DNA of 52,776 nt from Betaproteobacteria bacterium. Its GTDB lineage: Bacteria > Pseudomonadota > Gammaproteobacteria > Burkholderiales > Casimicrobiaceae. A model generated the notes under the pieces. It was given only the letters and a program-made list of their open reading frames with translations. It was not told where the DNA came from and did no database searches. Shown here in pieces: positions 1 to 8,320 of the stretch. Location: the NCBI GenBank assembly GCA_004293675.1, contig READ01000031.1:1-52776 (forward strand), given 5' to 3'. Made by a program: the position numbers and the translations under genes. Each line of letters opens with the position of its first letter. Position 1 is the stretch's first letter.

Positions 1-291
1 CAACCCATTCCAACTAAAACCTCATTTCAGTCGCTTTAGGCTCATTTCTCAATGGAAATACACGCCTTGGTCAGGCTCATACCTCGTTGGACAAGGCTTG
101 TCGTGGCGGTGAGCGCAGCGAACTGTTACAATGTATGGCTCTGCTCCACGGCAAGTACGCTTTTTGAATGGCCTCGGCCCTCAGAAAAGCGCTAACAACA
201 AACGTCGGGAGTCAGTGAAGCGCTGCTTTTTAGGCTGTTTTCAGCCCAAATTGCCAGCAAATCCCTGTCCATAGATCGAAAGGAAAATGAC
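1..291 (+). promoter_or_regulatory. Leader and promoter region of the rpsF operon
   Basis: No gene was found here. A TACAAT box at 127-132 is a plausible -10 element, which would give an mRNA leader of about 150 nt before rpsF; no convincing -35 box sits at the right distance. A Shine-Dalgarno sequence (AAAGGAAAA, about 279-287) precedes the rpsF ATG. Leaders of S6 operons are known in many bacteria to bind the S6:S18 complex for autoregulation. I could not fold this one well enough to claim that motif. Confidence 0.35.
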
Positions 292-654
292 ATGCGTCAT
301 TACGAGATCGTTTTTATCGTCCATCCGGACCAAAGCGAGCAAGTGCCTACGATGGTTGAGCGTTATCGCTCCCTCGTCACCGGCAAAGGCGGAAAAATTC
401 ACCGTCTCGAAGATTGGGGCCGCCGCCAGTTGGCCTACCCCATCAACAAAATCTACAAAGCGCACTATGTGTGCATGAACGTTGAAATCGATCGCGATAC
501 GCTGATCGAAATCGAAACGGCGTTTAAGTTCAACGATGCTGTGCTGCGTCACCTCACCGTGCAAAAGTCCGGTGCTGAAATCGCGCCGTCACCGATGATG
601 TCTGGCGAAAAAGCCAAAAACATGACCGCGCCGGAAACGGCCGACATTGAATAA
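292..654 (+). CDS. rpsF: 30S ribosomal protein S6
   Basis: Small-subunit protein that pairs with S18 on the central domain of 16S rRNA. The 120-residue product starts [18 protein letters not shown] and carries the family's [19 protein letters not shown] segment (about residues 34-52) followed by the YVCMNVE strand, all typical of bacterial S6. The C-terminal extension after about residue 95 is low-complexity and variable, as usual. The ATG follows a good Shine-Dalgarno sequence, and the length is normal. It is the first gene of a tight operon with rpsR (12 nt gap) and rplI. In many beta- and gammaproteobacteria priB lies between rpsF and rpsR; here there is no room for it. Confidence 0.97.
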   Translation: MRHYEIVFIVHPDQSEQVPTMVERYRSLVTGKGGKIHRLEDWGRRQLAYPINKIYKAHYVCMNVEIDRDTLIEIETAFKFNDAVLRHLTVQKSGAEIAPSPMMSGEKAKNMTAPETADIE

Positions 655-666
655 GGAGCGCTAGCC

Positions 667-942
667 ATGGCATTCGGAAAACCCAAATTCGGACAAAAAC
701 CACGTAAACCGCGTGAGCCCAGTCTGTTCAAACGCAAGAAATTCTGCCGCTTCACCGCCGCAGGCGTGAAAGAGATCGACTACAAAGACGTCGACACGCT
801 CAAGGATTTCATCCAAGAAAACGGCAAGATTCAGCCAGCGCGCGTGTCGGGCACCAAAGCTCGCTACCAGCGTCAATTGACGACAGCAATCAAGCGCGCA
901 CGCTTCCTAGCACTGCTCCCTTACTGCGATCTGCACGAGTAA
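667..942 (+). CDS. rpsR: 30S ribosomal protein S18
   Basis: Small-subunit protein that binds as a heterodimer with S6. The 91-residue product has the core [20 protein letters not shown] (about residues 25-44), then [20 protein letters not shown] and [19 protein letters not shown], which are diagnostic of S18. The basic N-terminal extension ([20 protein letters not shown]) is longer than in E. coli but common in betaproteobacteria. AAGGAG lies about 12 nt upstream of the ATG. It is second in the operon, 12 nt after rpsF and 21 nt before rplI, which fits co-transcription. Confidence 0.97.
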   Translation: MAFGKPKFGQKPRKPREPSLFKRKKFCRFTAAGVKEIDYKDVDTLKDFIQENGKIQPARVSGTKARYQRQLTTAIKRARFLALLPYCDLHE

Positions 943-963
943 TCGGCTGAAGGAATAAATATC

Positions 964-1416
964 ATGCAAATCATCCTTCTTGAAAAAGTATTGAACGTCG
1001 GCCTGTTGGGCGACATCGTCAAAGTCAAAGACGGCTACGCCCGTAATTTCTTGATCCCGCAGGGCAAAGCCAAGCGCGCGACCGAGAAAAACATCGCCGA
1101 TTTGGCCGCTCGTCGCGCCGAACTCGAAAAAGTAGCCGCAGAGAAGCTCGCCGGTCAGCAAGCGTTGGGCGAAAAACTCGGTGGCGTTGAACTCAAAATG
1201 TCGCAAAAAGCGGGCGTGGACGGACGTTTGTTCGGCTCCGTGGGCAACGTGGACATCGCGGACGCGCTCAAAGCCCAAGGTTACGAGATCACCAAAGCCA
1301 TGGTTCAGCTGCCAAACGGTCCGATCAAGACCATTGGCGAGACGCCTGTGAAGCTCGCGCTGCACACCGACGTCACCGCCGAGATCAAAGTCATCATCGT
1401 CGCCGAGAAAGAGTAA
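964..1416 (+). CDS. rplI: 50S ribosomal protein L9
   Basis: Large-subunit protein that binds domain V of 23S rRNA. The 150-residue product shows the L9 N-terminal domain ([19 protein letters not shown], then [16 protein letters not shown]), a long connecting helix (about residues 40-75) and the C-terminal domain ([16 protein letters not shown]). Length is standard. The ATG follows AAGGA. It is the last gene of the rpsF operon and is followed at once by a strong intrinsic terminator. The dnaB helicase gene that often follows rplI in proteobacteria is absent here; repeats and unrelated secreted-protein genes follow instead. Confidence 0.97.
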   Translation: MQIILLEKVLNVGLLGDIVKVKDGYARNFLIPQGKAKRATEKNIADLAARRAELEKVAAEKLAGQQALGEKLGGVELKMSQKAGVDGRLFGSVGNVDIADALKAQGYEITKAMVQLPNGPIKTIGETPVKLALHTDVTAEIKVIIVAEKE

Positions 1417-1447
1417 TCTCTCTCAGCGCAAGCTGAACACGATCAAA

Positions 1448-1490
1448 CAACAAACCCGCCGCAAGGGAAACCTCGGCGGGTTTTTTGTTG
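1448..1490 (+). terminator. Rho-independent terminator of the rpsF-rpsR-rplI operon
   Basis: The arms CAACAAACCCGCCG and CGGCGGGTTTTTTGTTG form a GC-rich hairpin extended by A/T pairs and followed by six T residues, 31 nt after the rplI stop codon. The stem core CCCGCC/GGCGGG recurs in the terminators at 3169 and 4434. Confidence 0.9.
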
Positions 1491-1620
1491 CCTGCGCTTC
1501 GCTAACTGCACGGTAATTGACCATATCAACGGGTATTTCTGGATGTCTTTCCTGATCCGCAAGATGCGTCAGGCAACAGTTTGATGTCGGTCGTTCAACC
1601 CGTAAAACGACTGGAGCGCT

Positions 1621-1795
1621 TTTCTTTGACGCAGATTCGCGCAGATTGGACGCGGATGGCCGCAGATTTCTGTGAGCGGGCCGCGCCAGAGAAGCACCGA
1701 TTTAACCTGACGTTCGTCTGCGGTACAACCGCGGCGCACTCCAAAAAATCTGCGTCAATCTTTGTCAAATCCGCCCTAATCTGCGTAAAAAACAG
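1621..1795 (+). repeat. Imperfect inverted-repeat element built from CAGATT words (copy 1 of 3)
   Basis: The left half (from TTTCTTTGACGCAGATTCGC) contains repeated GCAGATT or GCGGAT words. The right half (1741-1795) holds the complementary AATCTGCG and AATCCGC words, ending in TAATCTGCGTAAAAAAC. The unit is about 175 bp with a non-repeated centre. Copies with the same end structure occur at 20403-20532 and 21650-21847. It lies in the 669-bp gap between rplI and the first secreted paralogue, in which I see only the terminator, this element and a family-A repeat. Confidence 0.75.
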
Positions 1796-1901
1796 ACTGC
1801 GCGCACTGAGCTTTAGCAGCTTAAAGTGCTTGAGCTTGGCTCCAACGTGTTCGCTCAGCCAACGTGCTGTTGCTTCGGCAACATAAAGTTTGACGTGAGC
1901 T

Positions 1902-1929
1902 CATGGTTCGACAAGCTCACCACGAACGG
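1902..1929 (+). repeat. Solo copy of the TTCGACAAGCTCACCACGAACGG repeat (family A)
   Basis: A single half-element of the repeat that is abundant at 28.3-28.9 kb and 50.0-50.4 kb. The rest of the gap up to 2085 holds an AT-rich patch (about 1963-1980) that may contain the promoter of the next gene. Confidence 0.85.
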
Positions 1930-2085
1930 AAACCTTAATACTTCAGCTTGCCGGATCTACAGTTAAGTATTTTTATAAATCCTTGAACCGAACCCAAGAG
2001 GACATCGACTCATTGATCATGCGCCGCCACCGCGGCTCCAATCAACCAGTTCCGATTCGCCACTTCATCCCTCAAGGAGTTCATC

Positions 2086-3153
2086 ATGAAAAACCGCTCA
2101 ATTGCACGTAAGTTTGCCGCCGTTGCCCTCGCCGCCGCTTGTTTGGGCGGTTCGGTCTCAGCCAGCGCAGATACCCCAGCCACTGGCTTCATTCCTTTGC
2201 TGCCACCGATCATTGATCCTTCGATCTTTTTTGCGAAGCCTACGCAGTACACCTGCGGATTGGCCACGGGCGGCTCACCTGCCCTTTACGTTTCACGCGA
2301 TATTCAGCTCAATAGCTACGAAGCGTGGTCGGTTGACGCCACAACGATGCGCTATTGGGCGCCTTCCGCCGGCGCCTACTCTTTCCGTATCGTCATTCGT
2401 GACACCGATCGATATGGCGACATCATCACTCGTTCGGCCGTGAAAACCATCACGCTAGCTGCAGCTACGCCACTAAATGTGACCACCCGGTTTGGTAATG
2501 CGTGGACTGGCGACACGACCCGCCTGTCAATTTCTCATGAAGAGGTCACCGGCCCCTCCGCGCTGCACTTCGTTCAGTCGCCGGTCGTTTGCGGCAATGC
2601 CGCGCTAAGTGAAATTGGTGGCGCAATGCCAGGGCCTGCGATCGACATCGGCTTGATCGTGACGGGTGACACGAACAAGACCGACACCGAAGTCGTGGAA
2701 TACAACATTCCGTCGATCAACAAGTACTTCATCACGGGACGCACGGATGAGAAGGCTTTGCTCGATGCACAACCCACCGTATTCGTGCGCACTGGCAAGA
2801 AATTCACGGTGCCAGCTAAGAATACGTACGGCAATGTCTACGACGTGTATCGCTTCTTCTCACCCGCTCCTGGTGCTCAGTCTCACGTGTTTGTTGACAA
2901 GGTCGATCGCGACTGGCTTCTCTCGATCCCTGGCACCGGCCTTGTTGACGAAGGTGCCGATTTCGGCACGATCAAACCAGACAACGCAGGTGTCTGCCCC
3001 ACCTACGCACGGAAGAAAATCTACCGCTCGTTCCACAGCACGCCGGTCGTTGGCCAACGCAACCACCGCTACAGCACGACACTGGCCGATCACAATGCGA
3101 TGTTGTTGCAAGGCTGGCTGGATGAAAAGGTTGTGTTCTGCGCGTATAACTAA
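2086..3153 (+). CDS. Secreted protein with DUF5648-like C-terminal domain (paralogue 1)
   Basis: Function unknown. The 355-residue product begins with a clear Sec signal peptide (KNRS, a hydrophobic AAVALAAACLGGS core, likely cleavage after ASA near residue 28). The middle (about 50-190) is a predicted beta-rich domain. From about residue 205 the pattern EVVEYNIPSINKYFITG, then VRTGKKF, SHVFVD and CPTYARKKIYRSF, ending NHRYSTTLADHNAML, resembles the DUF5648 repeat seen in many secreted betaproteobacterial proteins. The ATG follows AAGGAG. The neighbour at 3348-4415 is a same-length paralogue with a similar leader and terminator, so this is a tandem duplication of a whole transcription unit. 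The DUF5648 call rests on pattern memory; the signal peptide is seen directly. Confidence 0.85.
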   Translation: MKNRSIARKFAAVALAAACLGGSVSASADTPATGFIPLLPPIIDPSIFFAKPTQYTCGLATGGSPALYVSRDIQLNSYEAWSVDATTMRYWAPSAGAYSFRIVIRDTDRYGDIITRSAVKTITLAAATPLNVTTRFGNAWTGDTTRLSISHEEVTGPSALHFVQSPVVCGNAALSEIGGAMPGPAIDIGLIVTGDTNKTDTEVVEYNIPSINKYFITGRTDEKALLDAQPTVFVRTGKKFTVPAKNTYGNVYDVYRFFSPAPGAQSHVFVDKVDRDWLLSIPGTGLVDEGADFGTIKPDNAGVCPTYARKKIYRSFHSTPVVGQRNHRYSTTLADHNAMLLQGWLDEKVVFCAYN

Positions 3154-3168
3154 ACCGCTTGCTTCAGT

Positions 3169-3197
3169 AAAAAAAACCCGCCTCGGCGGGTTTTTTT
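3169..3197 (+). terminator. Rho-independent terminator after paralogue 1
   Basis: An A-run, a CCCGCC/GGCGGG hairpin and seven T residues, starting 15 nt after the stop codon. It is nearly identical to the terminator of the downstream paralogue. Confidence 0.9.
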
Positions 3198-3347
3198 CTT
3201 TGGTGTGCGTTTGGCACCGCGCGAGAAAGATTCGTTTGTCCGCTTGAACCGGTGGCGCGATCAGCTCGACTCATTGACCAAGCACCGCATTAGCGGCACC
3301 CACCAACTCGCTGCGATCCGCCGCGTAAGTCGTTCAAGGAAATTCTT

Positions 3348-4415
3348 ATGAAGAACCGCTCATTTACAAACAGTCTTGCTGCTGTTGTTTTCGCCACCGC
3401 TTGTTTGAGTGGCTCGATGCCCGCTAGCGCCGATACATCGGCCATTGGACACACGCTGTCGAATTCGCTTGCCTTCGATCGCTCAATTTTATTGGTGAGA
3501 CCCAATCAATACAGCTGTCCGCTTGCCACTGGCAACAGCAGCATCTACTTCGCTTCGCGTGACATCCAATTGAGCTCCTACAACGGCTGGTCCATCGATA
3601 CAGTAACGATTCGTTATTGGGCTGCCATCTCGGGCACTTACTCGTTTCGCATTGTGATCCGCGACACCGATCGCTATGGCAACGTCATCAGCCGTTCAAC
3701 ACTCAGAACTGTAACGCTCGCGGCCGCAACCCCGCTCAACGTGACCACTCGACTCGGTAACGCGTGGACAGGCAGAACTACGCGGCTGTCGATTTCACAT
3801 GAGGACACGATAGGCCCAGCATCACTTTACTTCACGCAGTCCCCGGGGGCATGCAGCAACTCGGCGCTGACCGAATCGACCGGCGCGATGCCGGGTCCCG
3901 CTGCCGACATCGGCTTAGTGGTCACCGGCGACAGTGCCGCCGCCCACACTGAAGTCGTGGAGTACTACATCGCGTCGACCAACAAATATTTCATGACTGG
4001 ACGAGCTGCAGAGCAAACAGTGCTCGATGGAGCATCGCCCCAGTTTGTTCGGACGGGTAAAAAATTCACTGCACCGTCGACCGGCGTTTACGGCAATGTA
4101 GACGACGTACATCGACTGTACTTGGCCCCACCCGCCGGTCCACAGCACATCCTCGTCGACAAGCTTGACCGCGACACAATTCTCGCGACCCCAGGCAGCG
4201 GATGGGTCGACGAAGGTGCTCAATTCAGCGTGACGAAACCCAGCCCTGCGGGCGTGTGCCCGAGCTACGCTCCGAAAAAGATCTACCGCTCGTTCAACAA
4301 CGCTACGGTAGTCAGTCAACGCAGCTATCGCTACAGCACCACCCTAGCTGACCACAATGCGATGTTGGCGCTGGGTTGGTTGGACGAGCGCGCTGTGTTC
4401 TGCGCATACAACTAG
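3348..4415 (+). CDS. Secreted protein with DUF5648-like C-terminal domain (paralogue 2)
   Basis: Function unknown. It is also 355 residues long and aligns end to end with the protein at 2086: signal peptide (KNRSFTNSLAAVVFATACL, cleavage near ASA), the shared TPLNVTTR.GNAWTG segment (about residues 130-145), AMPGPA.DIGL.VTGD, and the C-terminal NKYFMTG, VRTGKKF and YRYSTTLADHNAM blocks ending in VFCAYN. Differences are concentrated in the first 100 residues and around 260-275. The ATG follows AAGGAA. The upstream 100 bp also resembles the leader of paralogue 1 (shared GACTCATTGA and CGCTCA-type segments), which shows that the duplicated unit included regulatory sequence. Confidence 0.85.
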   Translation: MKNRSFTNSLAAVVFATACLSGSMPASADTSAIGHTLSNSLAFDRSILLVRPNQYSCPLATGNSSIYFASRDIQLSSYNGWSIDTVTIRYWAAISGTYSFRIVIRDTDRYGNVISRSTLRTVTLAAATPLNVTTRLGNAWTGRTTRLSISHEDTIGPASLYFTQSPGACSNSALTESTGAMPGPAADIGLVVTGDSAAAHTEVVEYYIASTNKYFMTGRAAEQTVLDGASPQFVRTGKKFTAPSTGVYGNVDDVHRLYLAPPAGPQHILVDKLDRDTILATPGSGWVDEGAQFSVTKPSPAGVCPSYAPKKIYRSFNNATVVSQRSYRYSTTLADHNAMLALGWLDERAVFCAYN

Positions 4416-4433
4416 ACCACTCAAATCAGTCAA

Positions 4434-4463
4434 CAAAAAACCCGCCTCGGCGGTTTTTTTCTT
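4434..4463. terminator. Terminator between paralogue 2 and the convergent oxidoreductase gene
   Basis: A-run, CCGCC/GGCGG hairpin and T-run. It lies 30 bp from the end of the convergent gene at 4493, and its A-run and T-run make it suitable for both strands. Confidence 0.8.
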
Positions 4464-4492
4464 ATCGCGACAGAGTGGCTAGGAAGCAACCA

Positions 4493-7400
4493 TTACGCGG
4501 CTTTCGCGTCGTGAGTTACCGCGATACCAATCACCGTTTTCGCAGCGTCAAACTCCGCTTTCAAACTCGCCTCTTTGGCTTTGGCTGCTTTGAAATGCCG
4601 CTCTTTCACATGGCCATAGCCGCGAATGTCCTCGGGGATTTGTGCGAGTTGCACGGCGAGCGTGTAGTTGTGCGGCGCGAGCTTCGCAACGACCTCTTCA
4701 ATCAAACGACGGTAATCCACTTTGAGCTGATGCTCCATCCGACGCTCGTCGGTATTCTTGAAAATGTCGAGCGCCGTGTTGCGAAGGCCTTTGCGCGACG
4801 CCAAGAAGCGAAACGCTTTCATCATCCACGGACCGAACTGCTTTTTGATGAGCTCACCCGTCACTGGATCCTTTTTGGAAAAGAGCGGGGGTGCCAAATG
4901 AAAGTTGAGTTTGTAATCGCCCTCGAACTGGCCCGCAATACGCGTCTCGAAATCACCGTTGCTGTGCAAGCGCGCGACCTCGTATTCGTCTTTGACCGCG
5001 AGTAACTTGAAGTAGTAGCGGGCCACCGCCTCGGTGAGCGCTGATTTGCCTGGGAACTTTGCAGTTTCCGCTTGCCGCACAAACGCCACAAAGTCGCTGT
5101 AGGTCTTTGCATAGCCCGCGTTTTGATAATCCGTCAGAAATTTCACTCGGCGTTCGATGGTTTCTTCGAGCGATTCGCTGAGCTTCATTGACACGGGCGC
5201 GGCGACTTTAGGTGTCGCGATGTCCTCAACACGCTTCAAATCAACCGCTGCACGACGTCCCCACAAGAAAGCGTTTTTGTTCATTTCGATGGCCGCGCCG
5301 TTGAGCTCAATCGCGCGAAGAATGGTCGCTTCAAGCAAGGGCACCAAGCCCTTTTGCCAGGCGTAACCGAGCACGAACAAATTCGTTGCGATCGAGTCAC
5401 CCATCAAGCGTGTGGCCACTTTCGTCGCATCAAGAAACGATACGGCATCGGTGCCGCACGCTTCGGCAATCACGCGTTCCATGCTGCCCAGCGGAAATTT
5501 CATATCGGCTTGTCGCGTGAATCCTGCGGGCATCACAACAGCCGAATTGATGACAGCTTTGGTGACGCCGACAGCCATCTTCGCGAGCGAATCCTCAGCA
5601 GTCGTTGTCAACACATCACAGCCCAACACCAGATGCGCCTCGCCCGCCGCGACGCGGGTGGCGTGCAGCGCCTCTTGCGTCGGGGCGATGCGGATGTGGC
5701 TCATCACACTGCCGTTTTTTTGCGCCAAGCCCGACATATCCAAAATTGTCATTCCTTTGCCTTCAAGGAATGCGGCCATGCCAAGCACTTGGCCGACGGT
5801 CAACACGCCCGTGCCGCCAATGCCGGTGGCAAGGATGTTGTAGGGCTTACCAAGCGCTGCAATGGTGGGCGTTGGAATATCGCCAAACTCAACCGCGCCG
5901 ACCTTGGCGGGCTTTTTGAGCGCACCGCCTTCAACGGTCACAAAGCTCGGACAGAAGCCATTGACGCAGGAGAAATCTTTGTTGCAACTAGATTGATCGA
6001 TCGTGCGCTTACGACCAAATTCGGTCTCTAGCGGCATGACCGACACGCAGTTCGACTTCACGCCGCAATCGCCGCAGCCTTCGCAAACGGCTTCGTTGAT
6101 GACGACACGTTTCGCTGGATCAGGAAACTTGCCGATCTTGCGGCGGCGACGCTTTTCGGCGGCGCAGGTTTGGTCGTACACGATCACCGATGTGCCAGAA
6201 ACTTCACGGAACTGACGCTGAATTTCATCGAGCTTGGTGCGGTGATACACGGCCACATCGCTCGGTAATGTCACGCCGTCGTACTTCTCCGGCTCGTCGG
6301 TGATCACGCACATCGTTTGCACGCCCTCGGCGCGCATCTGATTCATGATCGACAGCGGCGAGAGCGGTCCATCGTGCGGTTGTCCGCCGGTCATTGCGAC
6401 CGCATCGTTGTACAAAATTTTGTAGGTGATGTTGACCTTGGCCGCAATCGATTGCCGCACGGCCAAAATGCCGGAGTGGTAATACGTGCCGTCGCCCAGG
6501 TTTGCAAAGATGTGCTTTTCGTTGGTGAACGGTGCTTGTCCCACCCACGGCACGCCTTCGCCGCCCATCTGCGTAAACGTTTCGGCGCGATCCATCCACA
6601 CCGCCATGTAGTGGCAGCCGATGCCTGCCACAGCGCGTGAGCCCTCGGGCACTTTGGTCGACGTGTTGTGCGGGCAGCCCGAGCAAAAGTAGGGCGCGCG
6701 CGCAATCGGAATGTGTGTTTTTGAGAGCGCGGTTTCTTTGTCGTTAATCCACGAAACGCGTTGTTTTACTTTGTCGCTCACGTAGAACTTTGCGATCCGC
6801 GCAGCGATGACGCGAGCGATCATTGCAGGCGTTAGCTCAGACGGCGCGGGCAGCAACCAATCCCCGTGTGGCTGCACCCATTCGCCCTTAGCGTCGAACT
6901 TGCCAACGATTCGCGGCCGCACGTTGTCGTTCCAGTTGTAGAGCTGCTCTTTGAGTTGGTATTCGAGCACTTGGCGTTTCTCTTCAACCACCAAAATCTC
7001 TTCAAGCCCTTCGGCAAAGTGGCGCACACCTTCGGGCTCGAGCGGCCACACCATGCCCACTTTGAACACACGCAAACCGATGGCCTTGGCGAGCTCATCA
7101 TCAATGCCCAAATCTTCGAGCGCTTGGCGCACATCCAGGTAGGCCTTGCCCGCCGCCATGATGCCAAGCTTCGGGCGCGGTGAATCGATGACGATTTTGT
7201 TCAACTGATTTACACGGGCGTAGTGAATCGCCATGTAAATTTTGTAATCGTGCATGAGCTTTTCTTGCTCAAGCGGCGTGTGCGGCCAACGAATATTTAC
7301 GCCGCCTTCTGGCAGTGGAAAATCGGTCGGAATGATCGGCTGAATTCGGTCTACATCAACGATCACGCTCGCGGTTGATTCCACCGTATCGGTCACCGCT

Positions 7401-8047
7401 TTCATGCCGACATAGCAGCCGCTGTAGCGACTCATCGCGTAGCCATGAATGCCCAAATCCAAGTATTCCTGCACGCCGGCGGGGTAGAGCACCGGCACGA
7501 TGGCGCTGATGAATTCGTGATCGGATTGGTGCGGCAGCGTGGAGGATTTCGCGCCGTGATCGTCTCCTGCAATTAACAGCACGCCGCCGTGCTTTGAGGT
7601 ACCTGCATGGTTAGCGTGTTTGAACACATCACCGCAGCGATCAACACCCGGGCCCTTGCCGTACCACATCGCAAACACGCCGTCGTATTTCGCTTGCGGA
7701 TACAGATTTAGTTGCTGCGTACCCCACACCGCAGTGGCCGCCAGTTCCTCATTCACGCCCGGCTGGAATGTGATGTGCGACGCCGCTAAATGTTTCTTTG
7801 ATTTCCAAGCGTTTTGATCGATGGCGCCCAGTGGCGACCCACGATAGCCCGACAAAAATCCACCCGTGTTCAAACCCGCAAGCTCGTCCTTTTGACGCTG
7901 CAACATCATCAGCCGCAACAGCGCGTGCGAGCCGTTCATATAGGTGCGCCCCGATTTCAGCGTCCACCGATCGTCGAGTTTCACCTCTTCAATGGCGCGC
8001 GCTATGGCGGCTGGGAGAGATGTGGTGGGCAGCGGGGCTTGGGACAT
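4493..8047 (-). CDS. Indolepyruvate:ferredoxin oxidoreductase family protein (fused subunits)
   Basis: Cytoplasmic thiamine-diphosphate enzyme of 1184 residues, expected to oxidatively decarboxylate aryl-pyruvates (or related 2-oxoacids) to acyl-CoA with ferredoxin as acceptor. The order is an N-terminal pyrimidine-binding domain (about 40-250), a TPP-binding domain near CSGCPHNTSTKVPEGS (about 454) and GDGTYYHSG, a cysteine cluster CEGCGDCGVKSNC (about 654) with further cysteines up to FCPSF, a gamma domain starting ATGIGGTGVLTVGQVLG (about 740-920), and a C-terminal domain of about 230 residues. This single-chain arrangement is common in betaproteobacteria; archaeal enzymes are IorA/IorB heterodimers. 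The ATG follows AAGGAG. The gene is monocistronic. The exact substrate is inferred. Confidence 0.93.
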   Translation of the reverse strand: MSQAPLPTTSLPAAIARAIEEVKLDDRWTLKSGRTYMNGSHALLRLMMLQRQKDELAGLNTGGFLSGYRGSPLGAIDQNAWKSKKHLAASHITFQPGVNEELAATAVWGTQQLNLYPQAKYDGVFAMWYGKGPGVDRCGDVFKHANHAGTSKHGGVLLIAGDDHGAKSSTLPHQSDHEFISAIVPVLYPAGVQEYLDLGIHGYAMSRYSGCYVGMKAVTDTVESTASVIVDVDRIQPIIPTDFPLPEGGVNIRWPHTPLEQEKLMHDYKIYMAIHYARVNQLNKIVIDSPRPKLGIMAAGKAYLDVRQALEDLGIDDELAKAIGLRVFKVGMVWPLEPEGVRHFAEGLEEILVVEEKRQVLEYQLKEQLYNWNDNVRPRIVGKFDAKGEWVQPHGDWLLPAPSELTPAMIARVIAARIAKFYVSDKVKQRVSWINDKETALSKTHIPIARAPYFCSGCPHNTSTKVPEGSRAVAGIGCHYMAVWMDRAETFTQMGGEGVPWVGQAPFTNEKHIFANLGDGTYYHSGILAVRQSIAAKVNITYKILYNDAVAMTGGQPHDGPLSPLSIMNQMRAEGVQTMCVITDEPEKYDGVTLPSDVAVYHRTKLDEIQRQFREVSGTSVIVYDQTCAAEKRRRRKIGKFPDPAKRVVINEAVCEGCGDCGVKSNCVSVMPLETEFGRKRTIDQSSCNKDFSCVNGFCPSFVTVEGGALKKPAKVGAVEFGDIPTPTIAALGKPYNILATGIGGTGVLTVGQVLGMAAFLEGKGMTILDMSGLAQKNGSVMSHIRIAPTQEALHATRVAAGEAHLVLGCDVLTTTAEDSLAKMAVGVTKAVINSAVVMPAGFTRQADMKFPLGSMERVIAEACGTDAVSFLDATKVATRLMGDSIATNLFVLGYAWQKGLVPLLEATILRAIELNGAAIEMNKNAFLWGRRAAVDLKRVEDIATPKVAAPVSMKLSESLEETIERRVKFLTDYQNAGYAKTYSDFVAFVRQAETAKFPGKSALTEAVARYYFKLLAVKDEYEVARLHSNGDFETRIAGQFEGDYKLNFHLAPPLFSKKDPVTGELIKKQFGPWMMKAFRFLASRKGLRNTALDIFKNTDERRMEHQLKVDYRRLIEEVVAKLAPHNYTLAVQLAQIPEDIRGYGHVKERHFKAAKAKEASLKAEFDAAKTVIGIAVTHDAKAA

Positions 8048-8320
8048 GGGTTTTCTCCTTGACGGGCGCTTGAACAGGATCGCAGTTCAGGCATGCATCG
8101 TAGCTCGTTTTTGCGTGAGTTTAAGACTTGCAAAATGGGTCAATTGTGTTGACCTATTTGCACGGAGTGAAGTGTATACGTTTTGGCGGGATTTGTCAGC
8201 GGATTCGCCATGCGACTGCGCGACGCCCGATGAATTTCAAATTCTGTCTACCGTTGCCTCGTGGTATCTGGCAAGTGTTGATCGGCCTGAAAGCACGCCT
8301 TGACGGCAGACTCAGAGCGC

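Noticed and set aside
5354-6031. A 225-codon plus-strand frame within the oxidoreductase gene
   Set aside because: It lies antisense to a well-conserved coding region and has no recognisable features; a shadow frame.
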